A stretch of DNA of 55,596 nt from Rufibacter latericius (GTDB taxonomy: Bacteria; Bacteroidota; Bacteroidia; Cytophagales; Hymenobacteraceae), in contig NZ_RJJD01000023.1 in NCBI RefSeq assembly GCF_003721515.1, positions 1 to 55,596 on the forward strand. The letters are read 5' to 3'. Made by a program: the position numbers and the translations under genes. Below the pieces are notes generated by a model. That model was not told where the DNA came from. It made no database searches and worked only from the letters and a program-made list of their open reading frames with translations. How positions within the stretch are numbered: the stretch's first letter is position 1; each line of letters begins with the position of its first letter. Of the stretch, positions 35,320-43,370 are shown one piece after another.

Positions 35320-36543
35320 CTAAACCGTAAGCTCAAAGAAACTTCTTTTCCCAATTTTAATCTTTAAGGGAAGATTCTGCCGAAGTAGAAGGCTGTGGGC
35401 GTCGATGGCTTTTTCGCCGTCCACGGTAACACTTCCCGCTTCAATCAAGCGCCGAAGGTTTGACTTGCTTTCTTCTGGTTTCAACATCTTGCACACTTCC
35501 AGCAGACTAAAGCTATTCTGGGCTATTAACGGAAGCGTAGCCAGGGAAATTTGGGTAAACTCCTTTTCCTCGAAACGCTTGTTCTGGAACTGGTTCTGGA
35601 AAAAGGCCAAGGCCTGCTGGGCGGTCTCAGGGGAGTGGTATTGCTGCACCACGTTCTTCCCGATTTCCTTTTTGAGCACCATGGGGTTGTCGCCCTGTTC
35701 CAGTTGAGCGAGCAATTGCTGCTTTTGGGCGGGCGTAAAATCGGTGACCAGGTGCAGGTACTCAGGCAGGAGGGCATCAGGAATGGACATGATCTTCCCG
35801 AACATCTCCTGAGGCTCATCGGTGAGCCCGATGATGTTGTGCTCTGACTTGCTCATCTTAGCCGAGCCGTCAATGCCTTTCAGTAGTGGCATGCATAACA
35901 CCGCCTGACTCGGAAGACCGGCACTTTCCTGCAACTGCCTACCCATGGAGCAATTGAAAAGTTGGTCGGTGCCGCCCATTTCAATGTCTGCCTGTATCTG
36001 GGTGGAGTCAAAGCCCTGTAGGAGCGGGTACGCCAACTCATGCAAAGAAATGGGCAGGCCCTTTTCAAAGCGGTTGTTGAAATCGGTGCGCTGCATGATC
36101 TGGGCCAGGGTCACCTGCGAGAGCAACTGGATGGTCTGGCCCATGTCCATGGAGCCCAGCCATTCTGAATTGTAGCGGATCTGGCATTTGCCTACGTCCA
36201 GGATTTTGGACAACTGGTTCACGTACGTCTGGGCATTCACCTGCACCTGCTCGGCGCTGAGGGGTAGACGTGATTTGTTTTTGCCTGTGGGGTCCCCGAT
36301 TCTGGCGGTAAAGTCCCCGATGATGATGACAATGGTGTGCCCAAGGTCTTGGAACTGGCGTAGCTTTTTTAGAACCACGGCATGGCCCAGGTGCAGGTTT
36401 GGCGCGGTGGGGTCAAAGCCCAGTTTGATGATGAGTTTACGGTTTTCTTTCTGGGCCAGGGCCAGCTTTTCAGCCAGGGCGTTGTCTGGCAAGAAGATCT
36501 CTACGTTTTCCTGTAGCAGGGTTACTTGGTCTGCGGTGCTCAT
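35320..36543 (-). CDS. tyrS: Tyrosyl-tRNA synthetase
   Basis: Class I synthetase of 407 residues that charges tRNA-Tyr. The HIGH-type motif is HLGH (51-54) in NLHLGHAVVLKKL, and KMSKS is at 229-233 (SAKMSKSEHN). The tyrosine pocket is represented by YPLLQGFDSTQIQADIEMGGTDQ. A C-terminal S4-like RNA-binding domain (about 340-407) follows. The sequence fits the TyrRS type with a long N-terminal helix (TyrZ-like) rather than the E. coli TyrS type. Essential housekeeping gene. Its leader might be regulated but shows no T-box. Confidence 0.95.
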   Translation of the reverse strand: MSTADQVTLLQENVEIFLPDNALAEKLALAQKENRKLIIKLGFDPTAPNLHLGHAVVLKKLRQFQDLGHTIVIIIGDFTARIGDPTGKNKSRLPLSAEQVQVNAQTYVNQLSKILDVGKCQIRYNSEWLGSMDMGQTIQLLSQVTLAQIMQRTDFNNRFEKGLPISLHELAYPLLQGFDSTQIQADIEMGGTDQLFNCSMGRQLQESAGLPSQAVLCMPLLKGIDGSAKMSKSEHNIIGLTDEPQEMFGKIMSIPDALLPEYLHLVTDFTPAQKQQLLAQLEQGDNPMVLKKEIGKNVVQQYHSPETAQQALAFFQNQFQNKRFEEKEFTQISLATLPLIAQNSFSLLEVCKMLKPEESKSNLRRLIEAGSVTVDGEKAIDAHSLLLRQNLPLKIKIGKRSFFELTV

Positions 36544-36610
36544 GTACTTTAATGGTTTTTAAGGTGAAATTGAAAGTGCACAGGGCCGGACCGGGTAGGG
36601 TAAAAGCAAA

Positions 36611-36640
36611 AAAAGCCCAGGTCCGTGAACCTGGGCTTTT
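36611..36640. terminator. Terminator upstream of tyrS
   Basis: AAAAGCCCAGGT-ccgtga-ACCTGGGCTTTT, A/T runs on both sides. It ends transcription from the small membrane gene at 36863. Confidence 0.85.
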
Positions 36641-36810
36641 GGTATGATAAGGTAAATTATTCCAAATCAAGAATAGCAATCCCAGGCTACGACTATTGGG
36701 TAATAGGTAGAGTAGGCTGAGTACTTGTAAAAGGATAGCTGGTGAAGCGTCATTCCTTGATTCTAAATTTCAGGCAAAGGAAAAGGGTTTATTTTAGAAT
36801 CGCAACATTA

Positions 36811-36846
36811 GTTTCGGGGCGGTTTTCCGGAAAATTGCCTTGAAAC
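36811..36846. repeat. 36-bp palindrome family, copy 15
   Basis: GTTTCGGGGCGGTTTTCCGG then AAAATTGCCTTGAAAC, 16 bp 3' of the membrane gene. Confidence 0.75.
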
Positions 36847-36862
36847 CAAGACAGTTGCAGGC

Positions 36863-37114
36863 CTAAATAAGAAAAGCTTTGACCAAGGCCACCGCGGTGA
36901 TAAGCAACCAAATGGAGTTCAGGACCCAACTGGCATGGGCTTTCTTGTTGATGGCGTAAACAATGAGGAAAGCACAGCCCACCACGTTTAACAGCAGGTA
37001 CTGCATAGATTGGCTGGTAATGATGTTTAAGCTGTTCAGGCTGAAGGCGGTCAATGAAAACAAGGCGCCAGCCCACCCAATTATTTCCTGAAGGTATTTT
37101 CTTAACCCAATCAT
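36863..37114 (-). CDS. Small three-helix membrane protein (CBU_0592-like)
   Basis: Integral membrane protein of 83 residues with three segments (about 10-27, 35-55 and 63-82). The pattern IIGWAGALFSLTAFSLNSLNII and LLNVVGCAFLIVYAINKKA matches the CBU_0592-type domain of unknown function. It is divergent from the LysR regulator (91 bp between starts), so it is a possible target of that regulator. No catalytic residues are visible. Confidence 0.75.
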   Translation of the reverse strand: MIGLRKYLQEIIGWAGALFSLTAFSLNSLNIITSQSMQYLLLNVVGCAFLIVYAINKKAHASWVLNSIWLLITAVALVKAFLI

Positions 37115-37152
37115 GGCTGTTTCATTTTATGCAAAGAAAGGGTAGTGGAACT

Positions 37153-37165
37153 GCATTAAAAATGC
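37153..37165. promoter_or_regulatory. Dyad in LysR divergent region
   Basis: GCATT-aaa-AATGC, directly before a -7-like TAACCTTAG (37166). It is a possible regulator-binding dyad. Confidence 0.35.
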
Positions 37166-37205
37166 TAACCTTAGCTTGACTAATGCAAAAACCAAATCAC
37201 AGAAC

Positions 37206-38111
37206 GTGGACATACAGCAGATCAAGTATTTTCTGGCCCTGGCGCAGGAGCTGCATTTCTGGAACACCGCAGAGAAGATGTTCATTACCCAGTCGGCCTT
37301 AAGCCGGCAGATTAAGTCAATGGAAGAGGAACTGGGGGTACAGTTGTTTGAGCGGAACAAGCGCAGTGTGAAACTCACCCAGGCCGGTATTTTTCTGCGC
37401 GACCAATGGCAAACGTTGTTGGAAGAGTTTACCCGTACCCATCGGCAGGCCAGAAAGATCCATGAAGGCGTGTTCGGTTCCATTACCATTGGGTACCCGG
37501 GCTCAGTGGCCTACGGATTTCTGCCTGATGTGGTGTCGCGTGTTTCCCAGAAGTTTCCGGAGCTAAAAGTGGAACTGGTTGAACCCATTGACCTCAGTTT
37601 TGAGGAACTGTTGCTGAGTTTCCAGATAGATCTGGCCTTTCGGCGCGATCCTGCTGAGAACCCGGCTTTGCAGTCCCTTTGCCTGTACTCAGAACCGTTT
37701 GCCCTCATTGTGCCGCAAAACCATTGGGTGACCCAGGAGAACTTTCAGGGGCTGCAGAATTTGAGAGACGAACGGTTCATTCTCTCGGGCTTGCACCAGA
37801 AAACGCATTACGTAGGCAGTCTCCACCAGATATTCAAAGAAAACGGTTTTACACCCAACGTTCACATTGAATCTGATTTCGGGGCCATGATCATGGGGTT
37901 GGTGGCCCGCGGGCTGGGTATCTCCATTATGCCTAGTTCTTACGGTTATGGGGCACCGGCCAACGTACGCTTGATTTATCTTCCGCAGAAGGTGAGCCTG
38001 TACATGGTCTGGCGGAAGGACGACCATAGTCCGGTACTCAAGAATGTGCTGGACCTGGTGCAGGAAGTGGCGCAGAACTTTGACACTAAAAGCGAAAAAA
38101 GGGACTTGTAG
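37206..38111 (+). CDS. LysR-family transcriptional regulator
   Basis: Regulator of 301 residues. The N-terminal helix-turn-helix (IQQIKYFLALAQELHFWNTAEKMFITQSALSRQIKSMEEELG) is followed by a linker and a type-2 periplasmic-binding fold (about 90-295). I choose the GTG at 37206 because LysR proteins usually begin M-(D/N)-IxQxKYF. A TTG ten codons upstream (37176) is the alternative. It would activate or repress the divergent gene at 36863 or itself; the effector is unknown. A dyad near 37153 may be the operator. Confidence 0.88.
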   Translation: MDIQQIKYFLALAQELHFWNTAEKMFITQSALSRQIKSMEEELGVQLFERNKRSVKLTQAGIFLRDQWQTLLEEFTRTHRQARKIHEGVFGSITIGYPGSVAYGFLPDVVSRVSQKFPELKVELVEPIDLSFEELLLSFQIDLAFRRDPAENPALQSLCLYSEPFALIVPQNHWVTQENFQGLQNLRDERFILSGLHQKTHYVGSLHQIFKENGFTPNVHIESDFGAMIMGLVARGLGISIMPSSYGYGAPANVRLIYLPQKVSLYMVWRKDDHSPVLKNVLDLVQEVAQNFDTKSEKRDL

Positions 38112-38312
38112 AACATCTGGCTTGGTTCAGAAAATGGGTATACAATCCTACCCACACTTCCAATTTCATGCTTCTAAAACTAGTCTTGGTTTTGTCTGAA
38201 AGGGAAGAGAATTTGTTGGTTCCAAGGAAGGGCTAAGTACATCCAGGCAATTCTCTTTATAGAGAACAGACGTTAAACCGAATCGAAGAAAGCTGAGGAT
38301 TGTATAAAGCCT

Positions 38313-38738
38313 CTATTTCGATCCTTTCGCTGCATCCAACTCATACGCTAACTTCATGTAGTGCAGCACCTCCTCATTGATGTCTTCAGGCTCATAAAGC
38401 CTTAACCAGTGGTTGGTTAGCTTTTCGCCTATCTGGCCAATTTTATGGAAGCACAGCGTATCAGCATACACCTTGTTTAGCGGAATGTAAATGTCTATGA
38501 AGTTTCTACCCAATTTGTAAATCATGCAGAAGCGGGTGTTCTTGGCCAAGGAGAGCATGGACTTGGATGGGTGAATCCTGAAATCCCCAATGGTGCGATA
38601 TTGCTCCAAGAAATGGTGGTACAGCCCTACGGTCACGGCAGACTTACCGCGCAGGAAATCAGCCTCGGTTTTGTCCAGGCAGGAGTGGGTCTGGTTGGTG
38701 CGCAGGAAAGACTGGGTGCAGGTGGGACAGGTCCACAT
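38313..38738 (-). CDS. DUF5655-type protein with N-terminal zinc-ribbon-like motif
   Basis: Protein of 141 residues. It opens with MWTCPTCTQSFLRTNQTHSC, a C-x2-C...H-x2-C-like pattern that could hold zinc. The rest (FRIHPSKSMLSLAKNTRFCMIYKLGRNFIDIYIPLN) matches the DUF5655 domain, often found with DUF1801/YdhG-like folds. The ATG at 38738 is used; the frame remains open upstream to 38888, but that part reads through a palindromic repeat. The function is unknown. Confidence 0.8.
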   Translation of the reverse strand: MWTCPTCTQSFLRTNQTHSCLDKTEADFLRGKSAVTVGLYHHFLEQYRTIGDFRIHPSKSMLSLAKNTRFCMIYKLGRNFIDIYIPLNKVYADTLCFHKIGQIGEKLTNHWLRLYEPEDINEEVLHYMKLAYELDAAKGSK

Positions 38739-38841
38739 ATTTGAAGGCGATTTTTGTTTGGTTTCTGGAAAATAGGCCGGAAATAACATGACTGGCCAAT
38801 TGGCGCTGTGCAGGTTTCTGGCGGGGACTATGGAGGGAGCG

Positions 38842-38879
38842 CGTTTCAGCCCTGTTTTCTCAAAAGTATAACTAAAACC
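38842..38879. repeat. 36-bp palindrome family, copy 16
   Basis: GCGTTTCAGCCCTGTTTTCT then CAAAAGTATAACTAAAACC; the right arm is degraded. It lies 22 bp 3' of the nucleotidyltransferase. Confidence 0.6.
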
Positions 38880-38900
38880 AACCAGCACATCCGCGAGTTA

Positions 38901-39683
38901 CTATTTTTCCTTGGCCTGAATTTCTTCAAAGTAGCGCATTACCTTTTCTTCGGTGTTTTCTTGAAGGCGGATGTCTTCATAGAGAGCGGTTCTTAATTTT
39001 CTGTAAAGGGCAACCGCCTGCTGGAGGCTATCCAGCAATGCTTGTCGCTCATACCCCGGAATCGTTTGCCGAAGTAGGGCCAGGTCTTCCTGCTCTAAGT
39101 CACGTTCTGCTTTTCTCACGCCTCGGGGTAGATTGCCGTTTTTGATGTGCAGCAAAGGACCGAGCACCACCATCCGTAAGAACCCGAAGAAATCAAACGC
39201 CTCCAGGTATTCGCCCCGGCCAATCTTTAACAAGGCATAGTGTACCCAAATCCAGAAACGGTCTTCTATCCATTGGTAATCTGGGTAGGGAAACTGGGCG
39301 GAGGAGGTATTCAACGCTTCTTGAAGTTGCCCATATGGGTCAAGCAGGATTGTAGGGTTTTCTACCCGAGTATGTACTTCGGCAAGCGTCAGGAATTTGA
39401 TGTCAACGTGGAGCAGGGGATTGTCATACAGGCAGATCAGCACCCTCGGCTCGCCTATGTGTTCTCCCGTGAACCCGGATAACAGATTGCCTAGCCGGTT
39501 GGCGTACTCCAACATTTTGTCTTTGCTGCCTGAAATTTTGTCTCTTGTGACAAGAATGAGGTCCAGGTCAGAGAACTCATCCAACTCGTTGGTAAGCCAG
39601 GAGCCGCCCACGGCCAATCCTATCACGTCTTTATCTGCTTGGAGAATCTTTTTGGCTCTTTCGGCAAATTCAACTTGTATCAT
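38901..39683 (-). CDS. Nucleotidyltransferase-domain protein (aminoglycoside adenylyltransferase-like)
   Basis: Protein of 260 residues. The N-terminal Pol-beta-type nucleotidyltransferase domain has GGSWLTNELDEFSDLDLIL, with the metal-binding D-x-D, and a third acidic residue in LHVDIKFL (about residue 95). The C-terminal helical half (YQWIEDRFWIWVHYALLKIGRGEYLEAFDFFGFLR) resembles AadS/Lnu-type enzymes and streptomycin 6-adenylyltransferases. It could modify a small molecule or antibiotic; similarity alone does not prove resistance. Single gene between palindromes. Confidence 0.8.
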   Translation of the reverse strand: MIQVEFAERAKKILQADKDVIGLAVGGSWLTNELDEFSDLDLILVTRDKISGSKDKMLEYANRLGNLLSGFTGEHIGEPRVLICLYDNPLLHVDIKFLTLAEVHTRVENPTILLDPYGQLQEALNTSSAQFPYPDYQWIEDRFWIWVHYALLKIGRGEYLEAFDFFGFLRMVVLGPLLHIKNGNLPRGVRKAERDLEQEDLALLRQTIPGYERQALLDSLQQAVALYRKLRTALYEDIRLQENTEEKVMRYFEEIQAKEK

Positions 39684-39716
39684 GGTCGTGTTCTCTTCTA
39701 TTTTCTTTTGCCCTAA

Positions 39717-39752
39717 GTTTCTGGGCTGTTTTATTAAAAGTAGCGCTTAAAC
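39717..39752. repeat. 36-bp palindrome family, copy 17
   Basis: GTTTCTGGGCTGTTTTATTA then AAAGTAGCGCTTAAAC, between the pseudogene end and the nucleotidyltransferase start. Confidence 0.7.
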
Positions 39753-39756
39753 GTCT

Positions 39757-40066
39757 TTATCTCCGAAAATGCTCTATCAACAGGAAGATGCCGTAGATCA
39801 ACTGTTGTAGAGCAACGTGTACACCAACCCACACCAAAGGCTGGAGAAGAGACAACCTTTGGTATGGTGCGAATGTCGGAAAACCAGACGTAAAGCGCGA
39901 AAGAAAATCCAGTACAGCATTGCCATCAACACTGCCACTACCACCAACAACACTTCCCCAAATAGCCATACCACTATACCGACCACCACTGCTGTCAAAA
40001 TCCAGAGCAGGATGCCCGTCAATGCGGCCAAACATCCTTCTCCATCATCACCAAAATCAAAGTCAT
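39757..40066 (-). pseudogene. Small membrane protein gene with two single-base frameshifts
   Basis: Joining frames gives about 103 residues: MDFDFGDDGEGCLAALTGIL, two membrane segments (VVVGIVVWLF and EVLLVVVAVLMAMLYWIFF), a basic loop, then a tail ending IYGIFLLIEHFRR. The ATG (40066-40064) is followed by ACTTT where one more G would restore ATGGACTTT in frame. Near 39800, AGTTGATC should be AGTTGGATC to join YTLLYNS to IYGIF. Both lesions are one G missing from a GG pair, so they may be real decay or sequencing error. It resembles a widespread small membrane family of unknown function. It lies 25 bp downstream of the TIR-LRR gene in the same direction. Confidence 0.6.
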
Positions 40067-40091
40067 TGTTTAGGCGGCAATTGAAAATTCC

Positions 40092-42500
40092 TTATTCAAC
40101 TTCAAAATATTTCTCAAAGATGAGTTTAATTTCTTGCATTACGGATGTTAGAGCCTCATCACTGTTGTGGTGGGAAAGAACAGGAGCTCTATTAAATTCA
40201 ATGGATTTAAGCTCTATAAAGGGGTTTTCTTCTTGATCACATGATCTTAATACAATTGGAATAATATTGCATTCATTGTTTTGATTCTTTTTAAGGATTC
40301 TTTCAACTTCAAAATCATTGATTGCTGCATTATTGATATAGTCTTGTGTGATTAGGCAAATAATAGTATCAGACTTTTCAATGTTTTCATTAATAGCAGC
40401 TTTTATATTATCACCTGGTGGAATTAAATCTTGGCTCCAAACATTCAATTTAAGTTTCTTGACAAGTGGGGAAAAAAACTTGTCAAATAGTTTCTTGTCT
40501 TCACCGTTTTCAATGGCGTATGATATATAAACGCTCTTTTTATTTAGGCCATCAATAGAGATCTTTCCAAGTGCGTTGTGCAAAAGGTTCTCAATAGTTA
40601 CTTCTTCAACACTTTCCTCGCATAAGTCAGTTTTTCTTCCTTTGTTTTGAAACTTTTTAAGTCTGTGGTAATCAAAAAAATATGGATTTGTTAATGTTGC
40701 ACATACACGGCAATTACATGGAACAAGCTTTTTTACCTTTAGATTGCTATAAGATTCATTTATCTTATCTATTTCATGAAGAATGATTGCCAAAAATTCC
40801 TTTCTTTCTTCTCCTGAAACTCGTATAACAATTTCTCTATTACCATAAGTCTCAATTACTTCAGCTATGTCTTCGCCATTGCGTGATAATACGACTCCTT
40901 CACGCCATACTAAATCATGATTTTCTACATAAATACTATTTCTGACAATAAACCTTGTAATAATTCCTTTTGGCATAAAGTCATAATTGTATTTAATAAT
41001 CGAAAAATCTTCTCCCAGTCTATTTTTATTGGGTTTTCCTCTTTTTAGCAATTGAGGTACTAAGAAATTATTTTTATCTATTGGATAACATAATTCGAAC
41101 TTCATCATTAGAGCTAATAGCTCATCCTTCATAAGTTTTAAAAATTTATCATTCCAAAGTCTTGCGACATCATAGCTTGAAAAGTATCCGTTCTTATTGA
41201 TTACTTGGTCATCATCTAAAATTTTGTAAACTGCTTTAGTTGCCCAATCCGGTTTTAAGAAAATAGTTTTCTTTAAAAGTGGATTGTCTTGAAAATGAAG
41301 AAAAATACCAATGTCATGAAAGTACTCGCTAAGAGTAAGAGCACCATTGATATCTATTTGCCCAATAGATTCGCAAATTTCGAAATATTCTTTATCTGTT
41401 ATAAACGGCTCAGTTGATGCTTTTTGCTCTAGTTTTATTCTAATTTCTACCCAACTAGTAGGTAATTCATCACCAATGTGAGGTAAATTTTGAACGGCGT
41501 ATTTAATGTAATTGGTAAGTTTTTTAAGTTCAGCTTTTTCTTTTGATAAATCAAAGGAAAAGACTTGTTGAAGACTTTTAAACCTTTCCCTCATTCCTGA
41601 GGTGTTGATGTCCTTCTTTCTGCCTTGTTTTTCATTCAAAACAATGACTAAAGGACTCATGTCGCTTAATAATTCAATGTTCTGTAACCAATAATTAAAA
41701 TCGGTATCTTCTGCCCTATTATCAGCTAATAAAATATATAATGAACGTTTAGTTAAAAAAAATTGGTGTGTTGAATGATAAATTTCTTGTCCACCAAAAT
41801 CCCAAATATTTGTTCTAAACTGGGGGGTGTTGTCACTGCTGAAAAGATAAGGTTGTATTTCAATCCCAAGTGTAGACTCCTCATTCGTTTGAAGTTTATA
41901 ATTTTCATCAATAATTTTCTTCATTAGAGACGTCTTGCCTGCACCGGGTTCTCCTACAATCAAGAGCTTTGCTTCATATATCTTTTTAACACCTTTCTCT
42001 TTTTCTTTTAAATAATTCTTGATTGCTTCTGTCCCTCTGTTATAAATTTCAAGAGGTGGATCTATAACTGGATTTTTGTCAAAGTTAAAGTGAGTTAGGT
42101 TGAATACCCATGCAGGTAAATGTGTTAAGTTGTTTGTTGAAGCAGATATTATCCTTAAAGAATTTACTTGAGAAAGAGAGTGTGGTAAATTTTTAATCTT
42201 ATTATTAGATAAATATAAGTTGGTTAGCTTGTGAAGCTCATAGAAAATATCTGGAAGTTCCTCTATTTGGCAATGTTTAACATCAAGAACTTCTAAACAA
42301 TGGAAGTTTTTAAGCCATTCAGGTATAGACCTTATTGGGTTATCTCCTATGTTTAACCTTTTTATATTAGGTGCTGTTTTTAAAATTTCTGGAAAAGCAA
42401 TTAGACCAAGTCGGCTTAAATCTATCGAATCACTTCCTTTATTGATAGCATCATTTATTCTAGACGCTATTATTTCTTCAATCTCTTCTTGTGAGTTCAT
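40092..42500 (-). CDS. ROCO protein: LRR-Roc-COR with C-terminal TIR domain
   Basis: Multidomain STAND-like protein of 802 residues, soluble. Order: leucine-rich repeats (about 20-150, LxxLxLSxNxIxxLP type), Roc GTPase domain (about 176-330) with P-loop GEPGAGKTS (183-191), switch DFGGQE (234-239) and NEKQ (289-292) in place of NKxD, then a COR region (about 340-600). A CNCRVC cluster follows, and a TIR domain fills 654-795 (KKSVYISYA, VWSQDLIPPGDNIKAAI). The candidate NADase glutamate is Glu731 or Glu733 in NDFEVERIL. LRR would sense, Roc-COR would switch by nucleotide and dimerise, and TIR would act. Strong AT bias compared with neighbours suggests transfer. It overlaps the upstream TIR gene by 23 bp. 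Confidence 0.88.
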   Translation of the reverse strand: MNSQEEIEEIIASRINDAINKGSDSIDLSRLGLIAFPEILKTAPNIKRLNIGDNPIRSIPEWLKNFHCLEVLDVKHCQIEELPDIFYELHKLTNLYLSNNKIKNLPHSLSQVNSLRIISASTNNLTHLPAWVFNLTHFNFDKNPVIDPPLEIYNRGTEAIKNYLKEKEKGVKKIYEAKLLIVGEPGAGKTSLMKKIIDENYKLQTNEESTLGIEIQPYLFSSDNTPQFRTNIWDFGGQEIYHSTHQFFLTKRSLYILLADNRAEDTDFNYWLQNIELLSDMSPLVIVLNEKQGRKKDINTSGMRERFKSLQQVFSFDLSKEKAELKKLTNYIKYAVQNLPHIGDELPTSWVEIRIKLEQKASTEPFITDKEYFEICESIGQIDINGALTLSEYFHDIGIFLHFQDNPLLKKTIFLKPDWATKAVYKILDDDQVINKNGYFSSYDVARLWNDKFLKLMKDELLALMMKFELCYPIDKNNFLVPQLLKRGKPNKNRLGEDFSIIKYNYDFMPKGIITRFIVRNSIYVENHDLVWREGVVLSRNGEDIAEVIETYGNREIVIRVSGEERKEFLAIILHEIDKINESYSNLKVKKLVPCNCRVCATLTNPYFFDYHRLKKFQNKGRKTDLCEESVEEVTIENLLHNALGKISIDGLNKKSVYISYAIENGEDKKLFDKFFSPLVKKLKLNVWSQDLIPPGDNIKAAINENIEKSDTIICLITQDYINNAAINDFEVERILKKNQNNECNIIPIVLRSCDQEENPFIELKSIEFNRAPVLSHHNSDEALTSVMQEIKLIFEKYFEVE

Positions 42501-42921
42501 TAATTCTTCTTAATAATTTAATCCAAGTTTGCTCTTGTTCGGATTCATTCATTTCTATAATGGTTTTCTCCGGCGAATTAATAGCTTGGAACTTATTTAG
42601 TTCAGGGTGTAAATCAAAAAGGCAAGGCTTGAGTAAGACGGTTAGTATTGTTAATCCTTTAGTTTCTGCAGCCTCTAATAATACAGGTAGTTCTTTATTA
42701 ATTATATAGGTTGAATTAAGAAAATCAGCACTAACCATGAGTATAGCTACTTTTGCATCGGTTAGTGCTTTTGAAATTTCATCTTCCCATCTTGTGCCAG
42801 CAAGAATTTTAGAGTCATCCCAAAAATTAATTCCTTTTAAGCTTTTGAAATGCCTTTTTAAGCTTTTTAATAGGTTAGAGTCTAGATGACTGTAACTAAT
42901 GAATACAGTGTTGGGGACCAT
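42478..42921 (-). CDS. Stand-alone TIR-domain protein
   Basis: Protein of 147 residues made almost only of one TIR domain: NTVFISYSHLDSNLL, INFWDDSKILAGTRWEDEIS, ALTDAKVAILMVSADFLNSTYIINKELPVLL. Glu77 in NKELP is at the position of the NADase catalytic glutamate of bacterial TIR enzymes. It has no signal peptide and no second domain. Its end overlaps the start of the ROCO-TIR gene by 23 bp, so they form one unit. Bacterial TIR proteins cleave NAD+ or make cyclic signals in anti-phage defence. Here the two TIRs could pair upon activation, or one could make a signal for the other; this is inference. AT-rich. Confidence 0.88.
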   Translation of the reverse strand: MVPNTVFISYSHLDSNLLKSLKRHFKSLKGINFWDDSKILAGTRWEDEISKALTDAKVAILMVSADFLNSTYIINKELPVLLEAAETKGLTILTVLLKPCLFDLHPELNKFQAINSPEKTIIEMNESEQEQTWIKLLRRINELTRRD

Positions 42922-43007
42922 TCGTTCATAATTAATGAGGCTTCAAGTTAATAATTTCTTATTTACAGCTAATAATTCAAAATATTAGTGCTAGACTATT
43001 TCCCCCT

Positions 43008-43072
43008 TGACATCAATCACCCCCTAAACTGACGCACGTCATCTTTTCCGCGCAACCTTTCCATGACCTTTG
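43008..43072 (+). promoter_or_regulatory. FNR/FixK-like double site and promoter of the cco operon
   Basis: The distal site TGAC-ATCA-ATCA is at 43008-43019. The proximal site TGAC-GCAC-GTCA is at 43030-43041, 22 bp on. A -7-like GACCTTTG is at 43065-43072, again 35 bp after the proximal site start. There is no -33 box, so the promoter is likely activator dependent. The rest of 42922-43163 holds nothing else, including no clear TIR promoter. Confidence 0.75.
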
Positions 43073-43163
43073 TAACAACTGAAAGGCCTAGGTAAGCGCC
43101 GAAAGAGTCAAACTCACCTCTCTACCGCTGCCGCCTGTTTCAGGAGAGAAAACCGGCAGTACC

Positions 43164-43370
43164 ATGAACATCATCTTTCTTTTAATCTGCATCAGTCTAC
43201 TGGTGGCCGTCCTGTTTCTGGGGGCGTTCCTGTGGGCGGTGCGGTCCGGTCAGTACGAGGATGACTACACGCCCTCCGTGCGCATTCTCTTTGACAATGA
43301 ATTAACTAAAAAGCAGCCTATTACTTCTATTTCTACTAAACCTATGGAGGACACCGCACATGTTAGCTGA
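43164..43370 (+). CDS. ccoS: cbb3 oxidase assembly protein CcoS
   Basis: Single-pass membrane protein of 68 residues needed for heme and copper cofactor insertion into cbb3 oxidase. The membrane segment [21 protein letters not shown] is followed by the family signature [18 protein letters not shown]. It overlaps ccoNO by 11 bp; the GGAGG ribosome site of ccoNO lies within it. It is usually directly behind ccoI, but here ccoI is at 8391. Confidence 0.9.
   Translation: MNIIFLLICISLLVAVLFLGAFLWAVRSGQYEDDYTPSVRILFDNELTKKQPITSISTKPMEDTAHVS

Noticed and set aside
37176..37205. TTG start for the LysR regulator
   Set aside because: The GTG at 37206 gives the usual N terminus and a better leader; kept only as an alternative.
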